Shown: piece after piece, positions 25,139-36,142 of the stretch
Layout of the letters: the number at the start of each line of letters is the position of its first letter
Position numbering within the stretch: the stretch's first letter is position 1
Assembly (NCBI GenBank): GCA_000349905.1
Contig: KB722757.1
Span: 202,804 to 266,803, forward strand
Length of the DNA stretch: 64,000 nt
Reading direction: 5' to 3'
DNA from: Volvariella volvacea V23
Taxonomy: Eukaryota > Basidiomycota > Agaricomycetes > Agaricales > Pluteaceae
Program-made: the position numbers and the translations under genes
Notes under the pieces: generated by a model
Seen by the model: the letters and a program-made list of their open reading frames with translations, nothing else
The model's database searches: none
Told to the model about the DNA's origin: nothing

Positions 25139-25625
25139 ATGCATCTTGAAGAGTGATAGAAGGTTGCCGAAGAGAGGAGTTTGGGTTTAGTTATACTACG
25201 CTTTGCAGATGGACTTTCAACGAAAATATGGAGCTTTGTTCTTATTCACCCCATCTTCACCCTTCGACTTTTGTCTACCTGTCTGATCCTTCAGTAACCA
25301 TACACTACGCTTTTGACTTTCCCTTCCCTCCCCTTTGGTTGTTTTCTCTACTTGCTGGGGCTTTGGAGCAATCTGATATCGTAATATATGTCTTCCTCCT
25401 CAGTTGTCGACGCCTAGTTTGCGCTCACAAATGCCGAGAAGCCCTGGGCGGATGATCGACCACTTCAGAACAGATGATGAACATGTCCACCACGAGTACT
25501 GTCCGCACAGCCACCACGACCACCACGGTTGCCTTTCGCGGCCTCATCATATATGCCAGACACGAACGCAGTAAGGGCCAGGTCCACCAACCCTGCTCCT
25601 TCCTGACTACCCACTTGGGATCGGT
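25139..25625. other. Promoter and leader of the STAND receptor gene
   Basis: It holds 487 nt between two plus-strand genes. A frame at 25474-25740 overlaps the receptor start in another frame and is probably a shadow. Confidence 0.4.
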
Positions 25626-28600
25626 ATGGCGCGAACGAAATCTACGTCGAGGCCGGCGAGCAGCGGACCTGTCATGTTCTATGGGCGCAAGAGGAAGAGC
25701 CGTGTTGGCTCTAGGCGTAAATCAGCGAAGAGCGCAGTGAAGCCATCGATAAAGCCCCACAAAGAGAAGGTAGCTCAGAGCAAGGGTGGTGCGCCGATAC
25801 GGAGCGGGCTTGCAGCGAATCAGAATACTTCCGTCGCTATCTCACCGCGCTTGTTTGATTTTCCCATACACCCTCTCAACTCTAGACCGCCACCATCCCC
25901 ACGTCCGTCCTTCGTTGGCCCTAGTTCTGGCAGCCATGTCAGTGGTGGCGAGTACAATCAATTCTCGACATGGGAAGCGCTCAATGAATCCCTCGGGTTG
26001 GAGTCTGTGGGTCCGATGACTCGGGCCAAGTACCTGGCAATATCGAAGTACGAGGCGACGTGTCTCCCGCTGGCGTTGTTGAGGGAGGTAGTGGAGGTTT
26101 TTGAGCATGTGCCGTACGTCAAAGGGATTGCAGGGACTGTGGTAGAGATCTTGAAGGTTATCGATGTGAGCGGTGTTTCGTTCTGCCTATTCTCCCCCGG
26201 ACTGTGGCCCTGATCCATGCTACAGGAAGTCGATGCGTACAAAGATCGGAGCGTGGAGTTGACTGACAAAGTGATGAGCTATGCTCGTGTCGTACTTGGT
26301 GCGTTGTTGGATTCGTCGGTTCGAACTTTGGAGCAACTCGCGGATTTGCAATATGACCTGCAGCAGATAGGAGGGTATGTATCGACGTTGTATGATGCCT
26401 AGGGACTCATTTCTTTTTCAGTGTCTTAAATGACATTTTATCAATTCTTCAATCATTCAAGTCCAAGGGATTGTGGCATCAGTTTTGTCGAGTGGTGAAT
26501 AGAAATGATATATTATCGCACATCGAGGAACAGGATAGGAGACTGGACACCGCAATTACTTCCTTTCTGGTAAGCGCTCGCAAATTTGTTTTGGGTTCTT
26601 GGCGTAACATCATTAGTTGAAATCTTCTATCAATTTACGGGTTCAAAGCACCATTGGCAGCAATGGTAGCTCTGCTTCCTCTTTCAATGTAAGTTGAACT
26701 CTTATAAAGGACATGATTGGCTCTTTACCTTACTTTTCAGTCTCAATCCTCGACTTCAACCTCTTTACGGTCTTCACTGAGTCGCACGCGACCTAAACCA
26801 CTTTTCGTATTCGGACGAGATCAAGAAATAGCCGCAATAGTAGAATCATTGCTCAATCCTGTTCCATGTCGCATTGCAATCCTAGGTTCGGGGGGCATTG
26901 GGAAAACTACAATCGCCCTCTCAGCTTTTCACAACGACCTCATTATTGCAAAATATATGGAGAACCGCATATTTACTTCATGCGAATCTGCATTCTCTCC
27001 CGAGCTTATACTATGTGAACTCGCGACGGCACTTCAAATACCAACCGATTCCAATGCCAATAGGCTTTTCTCCCAGATTCTTCATCAGCTTAAATCCGCC
27101 CCATATCTATTGTTGCTGGATAATCTTGAGACGCCATGGGATAGTGCACAAACTCGAGCAGACACCGAACTGCTATTGTCCAACTTGGCGTCCTTGGACA
27201 ACATTGGTCTCATCGTGACGCTCCGAGGATCTCAATACCCCTCCAGCGTACAGTGGACTCAATCTATTCCACCTCTAGGTCCCGTAAATCTTGACTCGGC
27301 CAAATCCATCTTCTACGCGATCTCGCACAAGATGGACGATAAAGCGGTTCAACTTATCCAAGCGGTCGATTGTGTTCCGCTTGCTGTCACGCTTCTCGCC
27401 AACCTAGCGTCCTCTGATGAGGAGTCTACGGATACCCTTTGGAGGAGATGGAATAGGGAACATACGTCCATGCTGCAGAATGGATTCCAGGACAAATCGT
27501 CAAGTGTCGACTCGTCAATTCGGCTCTCGTTGAGTAGTGCAAGATTCCGACAGGATCCTGAGGCGTTGCCGTTGCTCAGCATGTTGTCTCTGTTGCCGGA
27601 CGGATTGACGTCAGCTATGTTGAATGACCTAGATGATGGGATTCCTGGGATTTCGAACATCGGACGGTCTTTATCAACACTGCGGCAGGTGGCATTGGTA
27701 TACACAGATACTACTGGGTCATGTAGAATGCTAAGCCCCATCCGGCACTTCATCGCTTCCAACCACCCACCAGCTCACTCAACTCGAACATACCTTCATA
27801 ATTATTGCTTTGGACTAATAGCCCAGCTGGACTCATCGATTACCAATGACCTGGGTGCAATTTATACCCGTTTAGGGCTGGAAATTGGAAATATCGAAGC
27901 CCTGCTGGTTGATTGCCTGGAATATGGAGAGCGACTGCAAGAGGCGGTATTTTCCACTTTGGATCTATGCCAATTCACATATACATCTGGATTGGGATCG
28001 TCCTCAGTTGTATCCTGTGCAGTTTCGCAACTCGAAAAGACTTCAGCAGATGCGCCCGCACACCCGCGCCCTTGTAGAGGTGTTGCATCCATACTGCCAC
28101 CACCAAAAACCTCTTTTCATTCCCGGTTTTGCGGCCTGCTCGACAAGGAAGCGAAAGAGGACTCGTACCTTCTCTACCTACGTGCCGAATGTTTGGGTGC
28201 ATGGGGTCAACTACTCTCTCGTCAATCCAATTTCAAACTCGCAGAGGAAAAGTTCCGACTTTCGCTGTCGCTTCACGAAGACCTAGGGGATCTATCGGGG
28301 AAGGCATACGATCTGTATAACCTAGGGTGCTTATACTCTCAGCGGATGTCAGCGCTGTCCCAGGCGGAAACGATGTTTCGTGAAGCGTTGAAAACTCACG
28401 AGCTCGCTGATGACGTGGGTGGAATGGCCTATGACTGGATGGGGCTCGGGGATATTTGTCTACAACGCTCCGCTTTCGAAGAGGCGAAGGAGCTGTTCAA
28501 GCAAGCGTTGGATGCATATGTCAGACTCGCCGACGAAAGAGGTCAAGCATCCGCCTTGAACAAGTTGGGAAACGCGGAGAACTGCTCATCGCAATTCGAG

Positions 28601-29638
28601 GAGGCAGATAAATATTTTTCTGCTGCACTAGATGTGTATCAGAGGGTCGGAGGTGGAGATGTGGTCAATAGAGCAGAGGCTTTGGCTGGACTGGCGCTTT
28701 CGCATTTATTGCGCTGTCAGTTTAATCAGGCACGTAGCAGGATAGAGGAGGCGTTGAACAGAGCGGGAAGAGGCAATGCTCCTAGACCCAATCCCGACCA
28801 TCTACATATTCTTGGGCGGGTGTACATTGCAACGTATCAATACGACAGGGCCTACGAGATCCTACAACAGTCGCTACAACTTCACCTCCAGAATGACGAC
28901 AATCTAGGGCACGCGAGCGACCTACAGTTCCTCTCCTACCTCGCGTCCCAGTCTGGCCGGATCACAGAAGCGCAGCAGCAACTCACTACTTCTCGACAGT
29001 TGTATTCTGAAGGGGGATACCTGCTAGGAGAAGCGGATTCACTATCCTTTGAGGGATTACTCCACCTCCACTTGGGCGATGTCGAAAAGGCCGAGAGTTG
29101 CATCCTGCGAGCGATGCAGCTTCACTTCCAGGTTCGGTGTATACTTGGCCAAGCTGTCGATCACTACCACTTGGGTTGTTTGAGGCTATCTCAAGGCCAC
29201 TTGGAAGAGGCGGACTCAGAGCTTAGGAAGGCTTTGTCTCTACATACGAAGTGCGGGAATGTCCAGGGCCAGGCCGATGATATGAATAAGATTTGTGAAG
29301 TCGCTTTGTTGCGGTGTGAGCGAGATGGTTTGGACGAAACAAAGGATGGCGGGAGGAGGATGAACGAGATACTGGCTGGAATTAATCAGGCGTTGGTGTT
29401 GCACTCACAAATTGGGGATGTATCTGGGAGAGGAGATGACTACTATGTTCAGGCCAAGGTTCTGGTTCAATTGGGTCGGTTGGAGGATGCAGAGAAGGTC
29501 GTACAGACAGCAATAGAGCTTCATGGCCAGGCCTTCAATGAGGTTCATAAGGGGAGGGACTTGGTGCTATTGGCTTCGATATTGAAGATTTGGAGCAACG
29601 GCGAAAAATCTGAGCCAAGTGTGGAAGCTACTCTTTAA
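25626..29638 (+). CDS. STAND/NLR-type receptor: MLKL-like N-terminal domain, NB-ARC ATPase, TPR repeats
   Basis: Five exons (25626-26165, 26226-26374, 26422-26569, 26617-26688, 26741-29638) give about 1268 residues. Residues 1-115 are basic, then Pro/Ser-rich and disordered. About 120-300 form a predicted helical bundle: LLREVVEVFEHVPYVKGIAG, then YKDRSVELTDKVMSYARVV, VLNDILSILQSFKSKGLWHQ, and LSHIEEQDRRLDTAITSFLL. This pattern matches the MLKL/HeLo-like domains seen at the N-terminus of Agaricomycete STAND proteins. NB-ARC begins at FVFGRDQEI (about 325) with P-loop GSGGIGKTT, Walker B YLLLLDNLE and a winged-helix region. From about 770 onward ten or so 40-residue TPR units follow (AEEKFRLSLSLHEDLGD, AETMFREALKTHELADD, AKELFKQALDAYVRLAD). 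By homology it is an intracellular sensor that oligomerises on ATP binding. A cell-death or incompatibility role is inferred. Confidence 0.88.
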
Positions 29639-30017
29639 GATGTGAAGAGGATAACCGACGCTTTTGGCGCTGCTCAGGAGAATCAAACATATTTTACTAT
29701 CGTTGGCATGACGGACACAGCCTGATTGTAGGTTCTTAGTTGTATGTATACTCTTAACCTTGTGTACTCTCAATTCGTATATATGTAACACTGGATGAAA
29801 TTCTCCATATGAGCCTCTCTTTTAGTCGCAAAGTCAAAGGTCCATCCAACAAGGTGAAGCCCACAGAAGATGCTGCCGATCTGCACCTCCTGTATTTTGT
29901 TTTCTGGGCTCTGTCTGGTGCTGAGTGTCTCCCGGCAATATCCGAATCCTCTTCCCACTCCTAATCCTATCACGGCTGTCAGCGTCATGCCAGCTTGAAT
30001 GTGGTGCACCACCCACA
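29639..30017. other. Spacer, receptor 3' end to dephospho-CoA kinase
   Basis: It holds 379 nt with the receptor's 3' flank and the start of the next leader. No separate feature is seen. Confidence 0.45.
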
Positions 30018-30916
30018 ATGCTCGGTGAGCTCACAACCCCCAACCTTCATCTCACAATAACTCACGATACCACCCATAGTGGTCGGCCTAACAGGTGGAA
30101 TAGCTACCGGAAAATCCACCGTCTCCTCCCTCCTCCAATCATCTAATGACACCAACGACAATGACAACGCAAAGGCCACCTCAATCACCCCTCCCACCCC
30201 CCGCATACCCCTCATCGACGCCGACCTCATATCCCGTCAAGTCGTCGAACCCGGCACCCGCGCCCTGAACCGCATCATCGCCCACTTTGGGCCCTCCATC
30301 CTAGACCCAACCACGCGCACGCTAGACCGCAAAAAGCTCGGCCAGATCATCTTCAACAACCCCGCCGAACGGAGGGTGCTGAACGGCATCGTCCACCCAG
30401 CGGTGCGGAGGGCGATGGTGTGGGAGATTGTCAAGTTGTGGGTGAGAGGGGAGCGGGTGTGTGTGGTTGATGTGCCCTTGTTGATCGAGAGTGGGCTGTG
30501 GAAGTACGTCGGGATGGTGGTAGTTGTGTTCTGGTATGCCCCCTTCTCGTCCTCTTTCTCGTCCCTCTGTCACTGGCTAACCAATCCTGGTCTTTCACAT
30601 CAGTCCCGAAGAAACCCAACTATCCCGCCTCCAAGCCCGCGACTCGTCCTCCCAATCCGACGCCCAATCCCGGCTCTCCTCCCAGCTCCCAATCTCCTCC
30701 AAACTCCCCTACGCGGACGTCATAGTCGACAACTCTGGCTCGCTCCAGGATCTCCAGCCCAAGGTGTCCAAGCTCATTCAGCTGCTGCATGAGAGAGCCG
30801 GGAAGTGGTTTTGGAGGCTGAGCTGGCTGGTGCCCCCGGTGGGCGTGTTGAGTGCGCTTGGGACGATGGCGTGGAGGTGGGTGAGGGGACATCCGAGTAG
30901 ACAGGTTGTTTTGTGA
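30018..30916 (+). CDS. CAB5: Dephospho-CoA kinase
   Basis: Three exons, 30018-30024 (7 nt), 30080-30533 and 30604-30916, give 257 residues. The enzyme phosphorylates the 3' hydroxyl of dephospho-CoA, the last step of CoA synthesis. The start reads MLVVGLTGGIATGKST with the Walker A P-loop. Without the 7-nt first exon the protein would lack its initiating methionine. Next come PLIDADLISRQVVEPGTRAL (CoaE signature), HFGPSILDP, LDRKKLGQIIF, RRVLNGIVHPAVR and the second conserved block VDVPLLIESGLW. Exon 3 carries CPEETQLSRLQARD and YADVIVDNSGSLQDL. The last 40 residues contain one hydrophobic helix (FWRLSWLVPPVGVLSALG), as in fungal CAB5 proteins, suggesting membrane attachment, probably to mitochondria or ER. 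The gene is convergent with the minus-strand gene at 32601. Confidence 0.95.
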
Positions 30917-32600
30917 TTTGGGGATTTTGCGGGAGGGGAGCCATCAGGCGAGGATCAGTATGTACTGGGTGGACAAATATACCAGTGGTCTGCAGTAGAC
31001 GTTATTTCATATGTCGCTTTGCTCTTTCATTTGGGACAACGACGTTTCGCGAACACATATGTTCAAGCTAATTCGAATAAGCTACAGAGCCGATACAAAT
31101 GCGTGTATAGGTGCGAGCGATANNNNNNNNNNNNNNNNNNNNNNNNNNNNNNNNNNNNNNNNNNNNNNNNNNNNNNNNNNNNNNNNNNNNNNNNNNNNNN
31201 NNNNNNNNNNNNNNNNNNNNNNCAATCAAATATATGGGCAAGAAATTTTGAGTGTGAGGGTTTGACCGTCCACGTGCAGATACAAAAGTAGTAGCAGGGC
31301 GGAAGAGGGATGGGGAGGGTGCGTGAAAATCGTACAGTAAGGAGTGAATGGTCCATAACGTTAAGGAGCGTGGGTGTGAGCATTATTAGCGGGGGTGGGG
31401 GGAGGGGAGATGAAGACGTATGTACAAGTCGTAATCAAGGAATTAAGCCCAAGAAAATAAGTATAAGCCGGGGGTAGCAATAATTACGGATGAGACAGGT
31501 CGTAAGTTAGCGTGGTTGCAAGAGAAAAACAAATGTCCAGTGTTCAATGTCCAAAAATGCTATATGCGAATGATGCGATATGTGTGAGTGTGGGTGTGAG
31601 AGCCAATGTGGGGAGATTTTCCATGCAGAAGTGTAGGGATGCAAGATTTCGATAGGGTAGAAGGGTGGGGAGGAAAATCTCCAGGGGTATTACCGTATAG
31701 TGTGTTCATGCTAAACAGTTTGGGGTAGGATAATCACACCCACCCGCTAGCACCACCGGCACCCTTGAGGGCAAGGTGGATGGGTGGCAACGAGCTCCAC
31801 AATGTCGATGATGCGTAAGAGAACGAGAACGCGATGGGAGATGGGAATGTAGACGAGCAGGAGGCGTGAAAGGGGGCAAAGAGGACCAACGACAACGAAA
31901 GACAAGTTCTATCCCCGTTGGCATGAAGACAAGGACAAAGAAGACGAGGGGTTGTGTTTCCTGAGCCTCGTGGTCTCTGGATATGTGCGTCCGGATTCCA
32001 AAGTCTCCATCAGCCAACCATCCATCAGACTCGTTGTATTTCTTTGTCTTGTCGTCTTCTTGTCTCTATTTCTTTGTTCCTCCCATGTGCCCACCAAGCC
32101 CGCGAGAGCTGTGCTCCATCGAATTCTCGAATTCCTGAATTCCCATACGACTCCTCAATTCCACATCTGATCCCCACCTACTTGGTTGCATTCCATTCCC
32201 ATCACCACGCGTCCGGGTGGATAACGACACAAGGCAACGCGTTGGGGTTGCTGCCATGGACAAAGACAAGGTCGAGGGGTGGGATAATTATAGCACGAAA
32301 TGCAATGGAGCGGGATGGTATGAAAGCCGGAGGGTCCAGAGGGTCGGTGTGGCGTGGCGTATCGATATCGCGTTTTGTGAGATTTGCAGAGTGTGGAATG
32401 GTGATGTGGGTGGCGCAGCGTGGTGTGGTGTACGATTATCATGATCAACATGAACATTCCAGTAAAAAGTCGAGAGTCGTCAACACAGAAAAAGTGCGTG
32501 GTGCGAGCGTGCGAGTAAAAACAGCATAAGACGTTTCGTAACAAGATTTCGTCAGGAGAAACAACATCAAGGACGCAGAGAGTTGAATGCGCTCCGCCGT
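30917..32600. other. Convergent 3' region containing an assembly gap
   Basis: It lies between two convergently transcribed genes. Apart from the run of N it holds only short frames with no family resemblance. Purine-rich, low-complexity stretches (around 31385-31410 and 31860-31900) are visible. Confidence 0.45.
31123..31222. other. Assembly gap (100 N)
   Basis: Exactly 100 N characters, the conventional placeholder for a scaffold join of unknown size. Frames spanning it are artefacts. No recognised gene is interrupted. Confidence 0.99.
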
Positions 32601-33806
32601 TTACAGAGCAGTGTTGCTCGACTTGAACATTGGCATCCTCGTAGGCGATCCTGACCTCGATCCACCTCTGGAAGACGGCGGCGACGAGGACCTCGAGCTC
32701 GAGGAGGTATTCCTTCCCAAATAAGGCGTAGTAGCATATCTGGGCAAACTTTCTTCCGGTTTCGAGATCACAAAGCCTCTCAACCCAGCCGCCTTCTCAG
32801 CTTGTCTTCCAAATCCCATTCCAGAAAAATCGGGATAGCCAGATTTTTCGTTGTTATCGCTATTCCTGGAGTTGTTGTTGGACTTGGACTTTGTGCCAGG
32901 GAAGGAGAAGGAGAAGGTTCCTGGGATGTGGGTGCCTGGTGGAAGACGGCTTTCGATGATGGTTGGCAGGATGCCCTTCTTTTCTTCGCGCCATGAGAGG
33001 ATGGAGCGCTTGGATTTGGCGGATTGGCGGAATATGAGGCCGAGGAGGATGTTGAGGCAGCCGATGGAGAAGAGGAAGAAGGCGGCGACGAGGGTGAAGT
33101 CGTCAACGTGGTGTGATAGGATCTGGGTTGCGATTCTGCGTTATTGTTCATTGTTCATTGTATTGTTGGCGTTGTTCATTTCGGCGTGGAAGGCGGTGTT
33201 GAAGCGGACAATGAGCGACGGTGTCCTTATTGTTCTGGATGGGGATAAGGAGACTTACAGGCATTGAAAGATTCCAAGTGGCCCAAGACCGAAATCGGAA
33301 CCCAAAACAGGGAAGAAACGATCAAAGAACTTGGATGGCCAACCAATCTCGGAGACTGCGAGAATTTTGCGCCACGGCGCGCGGGCGTAAGAAAATATGG
33401 ACAGCTGTAAAAATCAGAAATTGACTCACGGAAGAGGATGATGGTTTGGAAGATGATTAGGAGGCTAGCCATTATTGCCCAGAAGACACCGGCAGGCTGG
33501 ATAGGCACCGTGCTTCCTCTGTGTAGAGTTCCCATGAGAACGCAATGGTTGGTAGCGACGTAGTAGCACGTACTCGATGTAGTCGCAATCCTCCTGGGTG
33601 TTACCCTTGTTCGCTTCAAAGTTATTGACTGCCTTGATGTTGTTTGTCATGACGAATATTGTGCTAGCAAAGACGAGAACGAGGGCGATTATGCTGATTG
33701 CTCGGACGACGTTGAGACCCCCAAAGACATCTAGAGTGACTTGCAGTGAGAAGCTGCCGCAGAGAATGGATCAAGGACACTCACAGGCACGAGGAGGGAA
33801 GAACAT
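32601..33806 (-). CDS. Four-helix fungal membrane protein (DUF7598-like)
   Basis: On the minus strand, five exons (33806-33785, 33730-33574, 33518-33430, 33355-33259, 33135-32601) give 299 residues. The protein starts MFFPPRAYVFGGLNVVRAI. Four hydrophobic helices follow, around ISIIALVLVFASTIFVM, VFWAIMASLLIIFQTIIL, GLGPLGIFQCLIATQILS, and FTLVAAFFLFSIGCLNILLG. Short conserved loops include DCDYIEGSTVPIQPAG, SEIGWPSKFFDRFFPVLG and SHHVDDF. After the last helix comes FRQSAKSKRSILSWREEKKG, then a 140-residue disordered Ser/Arg-rich tail ending FKSSNTAL. I recognise this architecture as a fungal membrane family widespread in basidiomycetes. No biochemical role is known to me. Reading straight through the introns in other frames gives misleading proteins. 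Confidence 0.88.
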
Positions 33807-34895
33807 CTTGTGCGGTATTACAAACTACAGGTGGTGAGTGCGGTTGAAGATAAATAGAAATGCAATGTCGTGAAAGTGAATGAACAAGTCAAAGTCGTAG
33901 GCGTTGATGAAGATGGTGTTCCAAGGCCAGCCAGTGGGAGGATCCTAATTAAATAAAATTCGTTCGACCACGCAGAAAGAAAAGGAGAAAGAGAAACACG
34001 AGGCCGAAGCTGGCAGAAGAAATTCGAGAAGCCTGAGGTGGGGTGGGTGGAGTTGGGCTGGAGGAGCGGGGATGCCTGTGGCAATTATATGCAGAGGATA
34101 ATGAAGGGTCACAGCGTCCATTCTTGGATTTATACTGTGTCCCTTGAGTGCCATCTTTCTGACCCTTCAACTTGTCGCTAAACATTGTTACAAAAAGAAA
34201 CAATGCCACCTTGACGTCATGTGATCACAACAATAACCTCCGATGCTGCTCCAGGTGGTTCTCCTTCGCGACCACCGTTGTATTGTGCTTCGTATGCACG
34301 TCCTTGTGCCCCCTTTCTTGGGTCAATGCAAGTATCTGACCATACCTGGGCTTGCCGTACCCTGAATAGGCGCTGAGCGCTCATCCCCATAAGAGACACG
34401 CTCCCCACTCTCTTGTTCGTCGGGCTGTGTAGCCCCTGTGCTCCTGGAGATCGGACCACTGGAACGGAAACAATGGCGTCTACTAGGATTCTCACTCCCT
34501 GGCGTGACTCCAACCTTCCATTTACACTCGAGGTGTGTCAAGCACTTAAACCCACCAATCACGCCTGTCCGAATCACTTACTATTGTGTAGATGCTGTCA
34601 ATTTGAATTAATAACTTGCACCTGATATAACTCACTCAAAGCGCACCAGTCATTTACTTTTACGACGCTCTACACAGTATCAACTGTGGTCTCGTGGATA
34701 AATACGTCCTTGGCTCGAAATATTCGAACCTCTAAATGGATGGTGTATACCTATGCCTGTAGGCCCTGTATTAACTCTTTCCGTCTCCGAATAAGCTAAA
34801 CTATCAGAGTGGAGCTCTCTTATTCTAGGAAGGAAGCGCGCAGTCAGTTTGCCTCTGATCCCCCGACGCCAGCAAGTTCATTCTTCGTTTCATTA

Positions 34896-34914
34896 GAAAA
34901 CGCGCAGACATAAA
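34896..34914 (+). repeat. Upstream motif shared with second glycine-zipper copy
   Basis: gaaaacgcgcagacataaa here corresponds to a near-identical stretch at 36799-36817, in each case about 90-105 nt before the proposed start codon. A second shared stretch (atcactcttggtcccc versus atcactccttggtccc) lies downstream. Both are consistent with tandem duplication of gene plus promoter. Confidence 0.6.
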
Positions 34915-34940
34915 CCCGTTGGAGCACCTAATAACGTGCA

Positions 34941-34951
34941 TATAAGACCTC
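34941..34951 (+). promoter_or_regulatory. TATA-like element
   Basis: tataagacctc lies 50 nt before the ATG at 35001. The same 11-mer occurs at 59363-59373, 14 nt before the ATG of an F-box gene. Core-promoter use is inferred from position only. Confidence 0.4.
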
Positions 34952-35000
34952 AGCAAAGTGCATTACTTGCTATCCTCCAGATCACTCTTGGTCCCCGCCC

Positions 35001-36142
35001 ATGGATGTCAACGCATTTACCTCTCGCCTTATACTGCGTGTTTGCTCTCTACTTCAAACATTCTGCACAGATGACGATTGTGCGTTGCGATACCGATGCA
35101 ATAGGATAGCAAGGGATGAAACTCACATCGACCCACATACCATCCTGCACGAGTTCCTCGACCTCTTGAAGGAGCGCGAAGAGCGATTGAGGAGATCTCG
35201 CAATTCGGAAGGACAAACTGAAAAATCTTCCAAAGAGGAATTTGAAAACGACCACGACGAGCCTCACAATTCTAGGGAGGGAAATCCGCCTCAGGTCGGT
35301 TCAACCAAGCCCCCGTCTACAATACTCCGCTAAAATACTGGCTTTGACTTGCTATTTCAGGATGAGGGGCAAGTATCCAGAATTTACCATTCTCAAAGCG
35401 CATCTTTTGATTCATCTCTCCCCTGTATTAAACAGATGGGGAGATTGGTTTCTGCAACTCCTCGAGCGAGTGCCAATCCTCGGCTACGGCGTGGCAGCGT
35501 GGCACTACTTCAAGAACGGCAATAGCGTATGTGGATTCTCAGTAATACATCAATAATATCTGCCGCTGACAATAACACAACTTATTAATTAAGGATAAAG
35601 CCAAGCGCGCAATGGCCCGATGCACTAATTCATCGATGGTCTCTCTCGCGGCTCTAGCTGGTTTCTTTGTCGGTGGACCTCTCGGTTCAGCGCTTGCAGC
35701 AGGAGCTGCAACTCCTTTTGCGATCCTTGTAGAGGCGTCGATTGCTCAAGGTATACAAGATCCCACAATTCGTCGGCAGGTGGGGGAAGTGACCCTAGGG
35801 AGGATGTTTCTGGAAACCGCTTTTAATATGCTAGGAGCCGGAGTCCTGTCGGCCATGCCCATACCCATAGGACAGCTTGCGGCTGAGGAGATTACTAAGG
35901 TGATGGCACTACGTGCTATGACCTGGTCATTTGCCACAACTGGTAGGTAGACAATTGCAAACCGCCTTGAACTAGACTGACACTTTCGACATCGCTTTCA
36001 CAGGGCACAAAATAGCGTTCCCTCTATCCCTTCTATCAAAGATAATGTTTCTGCAACCGTTTCTGCCGTAGCGACGTCGGTAACAAGTGGTGTCAAAAAG
36101 GCATGGAATTCTGTCAAGTCGTGGTTCGATTGGCGTCGCTAG
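35001..36142 (+). CDS. Glycine-zipper membrane-type protein, copy 1
   Basis: Five exons (35001-35294, 35361-35368, 35436-35526, 35594-35946, 36004-36142) give 294 residues. Exon 2 is only 8 nt, and intron 2 is GC-AG (GG|GCAAGT). This model is the only one I found that keeps the frame into the conserved core, and copy 2 has the matching micro-exon and phase. Residues 1-100 are charged and helical. The core starts WFLQLLERVPILGYGVAAWH. It continues through DKAKRAMARCTNSSM to a hydrophobic glycine zipper (LAALAGFFVGGPLGSALAAG), then EASIAQGIQDPTIRRQVGEV and a second hydrophobic segment. The tail is amphipathic (VKKAWNSVKSWFDWRR). The core resembles uncharacterised fungal proteins with a P-x-x-G start followed by a Gly-rich hairpin. 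Glycine zippers commonly pack or insert in membranes; no function is established. Confidence 0.8.
35361..35368 (+). other. 8-nt micro-exon followed by GC-AG intron
   Basis: GATGAGGG sits between a GT-AG intron (35295-35360) and an intron that starts GCAAGT and ends AACAG (35369-35435). Splicing it in restores the frame from the N-terminal exon to the conserved core. The second gene copy has a 14-nt exon (37040-37053) ending in the same phase and containing the matching QDG residues. Confidence 0.7.

Larger units (their letters stand above)
33807..35000. other. Divergent promoter region
   Basis: It lies between the minus-strand four-helix protein and the plus-strand glycine-zipper gene. No supportable gene is present; frames at 33818-34625 are unrecognised. 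The last 110 nt share short motifs with the region upstream of the second glycine-zipper copy. Confidence 0.45.

Noticed and set aside
26717..29638. A self-contained 973-residue NB-ARC/TPR protein starting at 26717
   Set aside because: The apparent start lies inside an intron ending at 26740; upstream exons splice in frame and supply the MLKL-like domain.
33227..33619. 130-codon minus-strand frame reading as a separate hydrophobic protein
   Set aside because: It reads through three introns of the four-helix membrane protein; the spliced model restores conserved residues that this frame loses.
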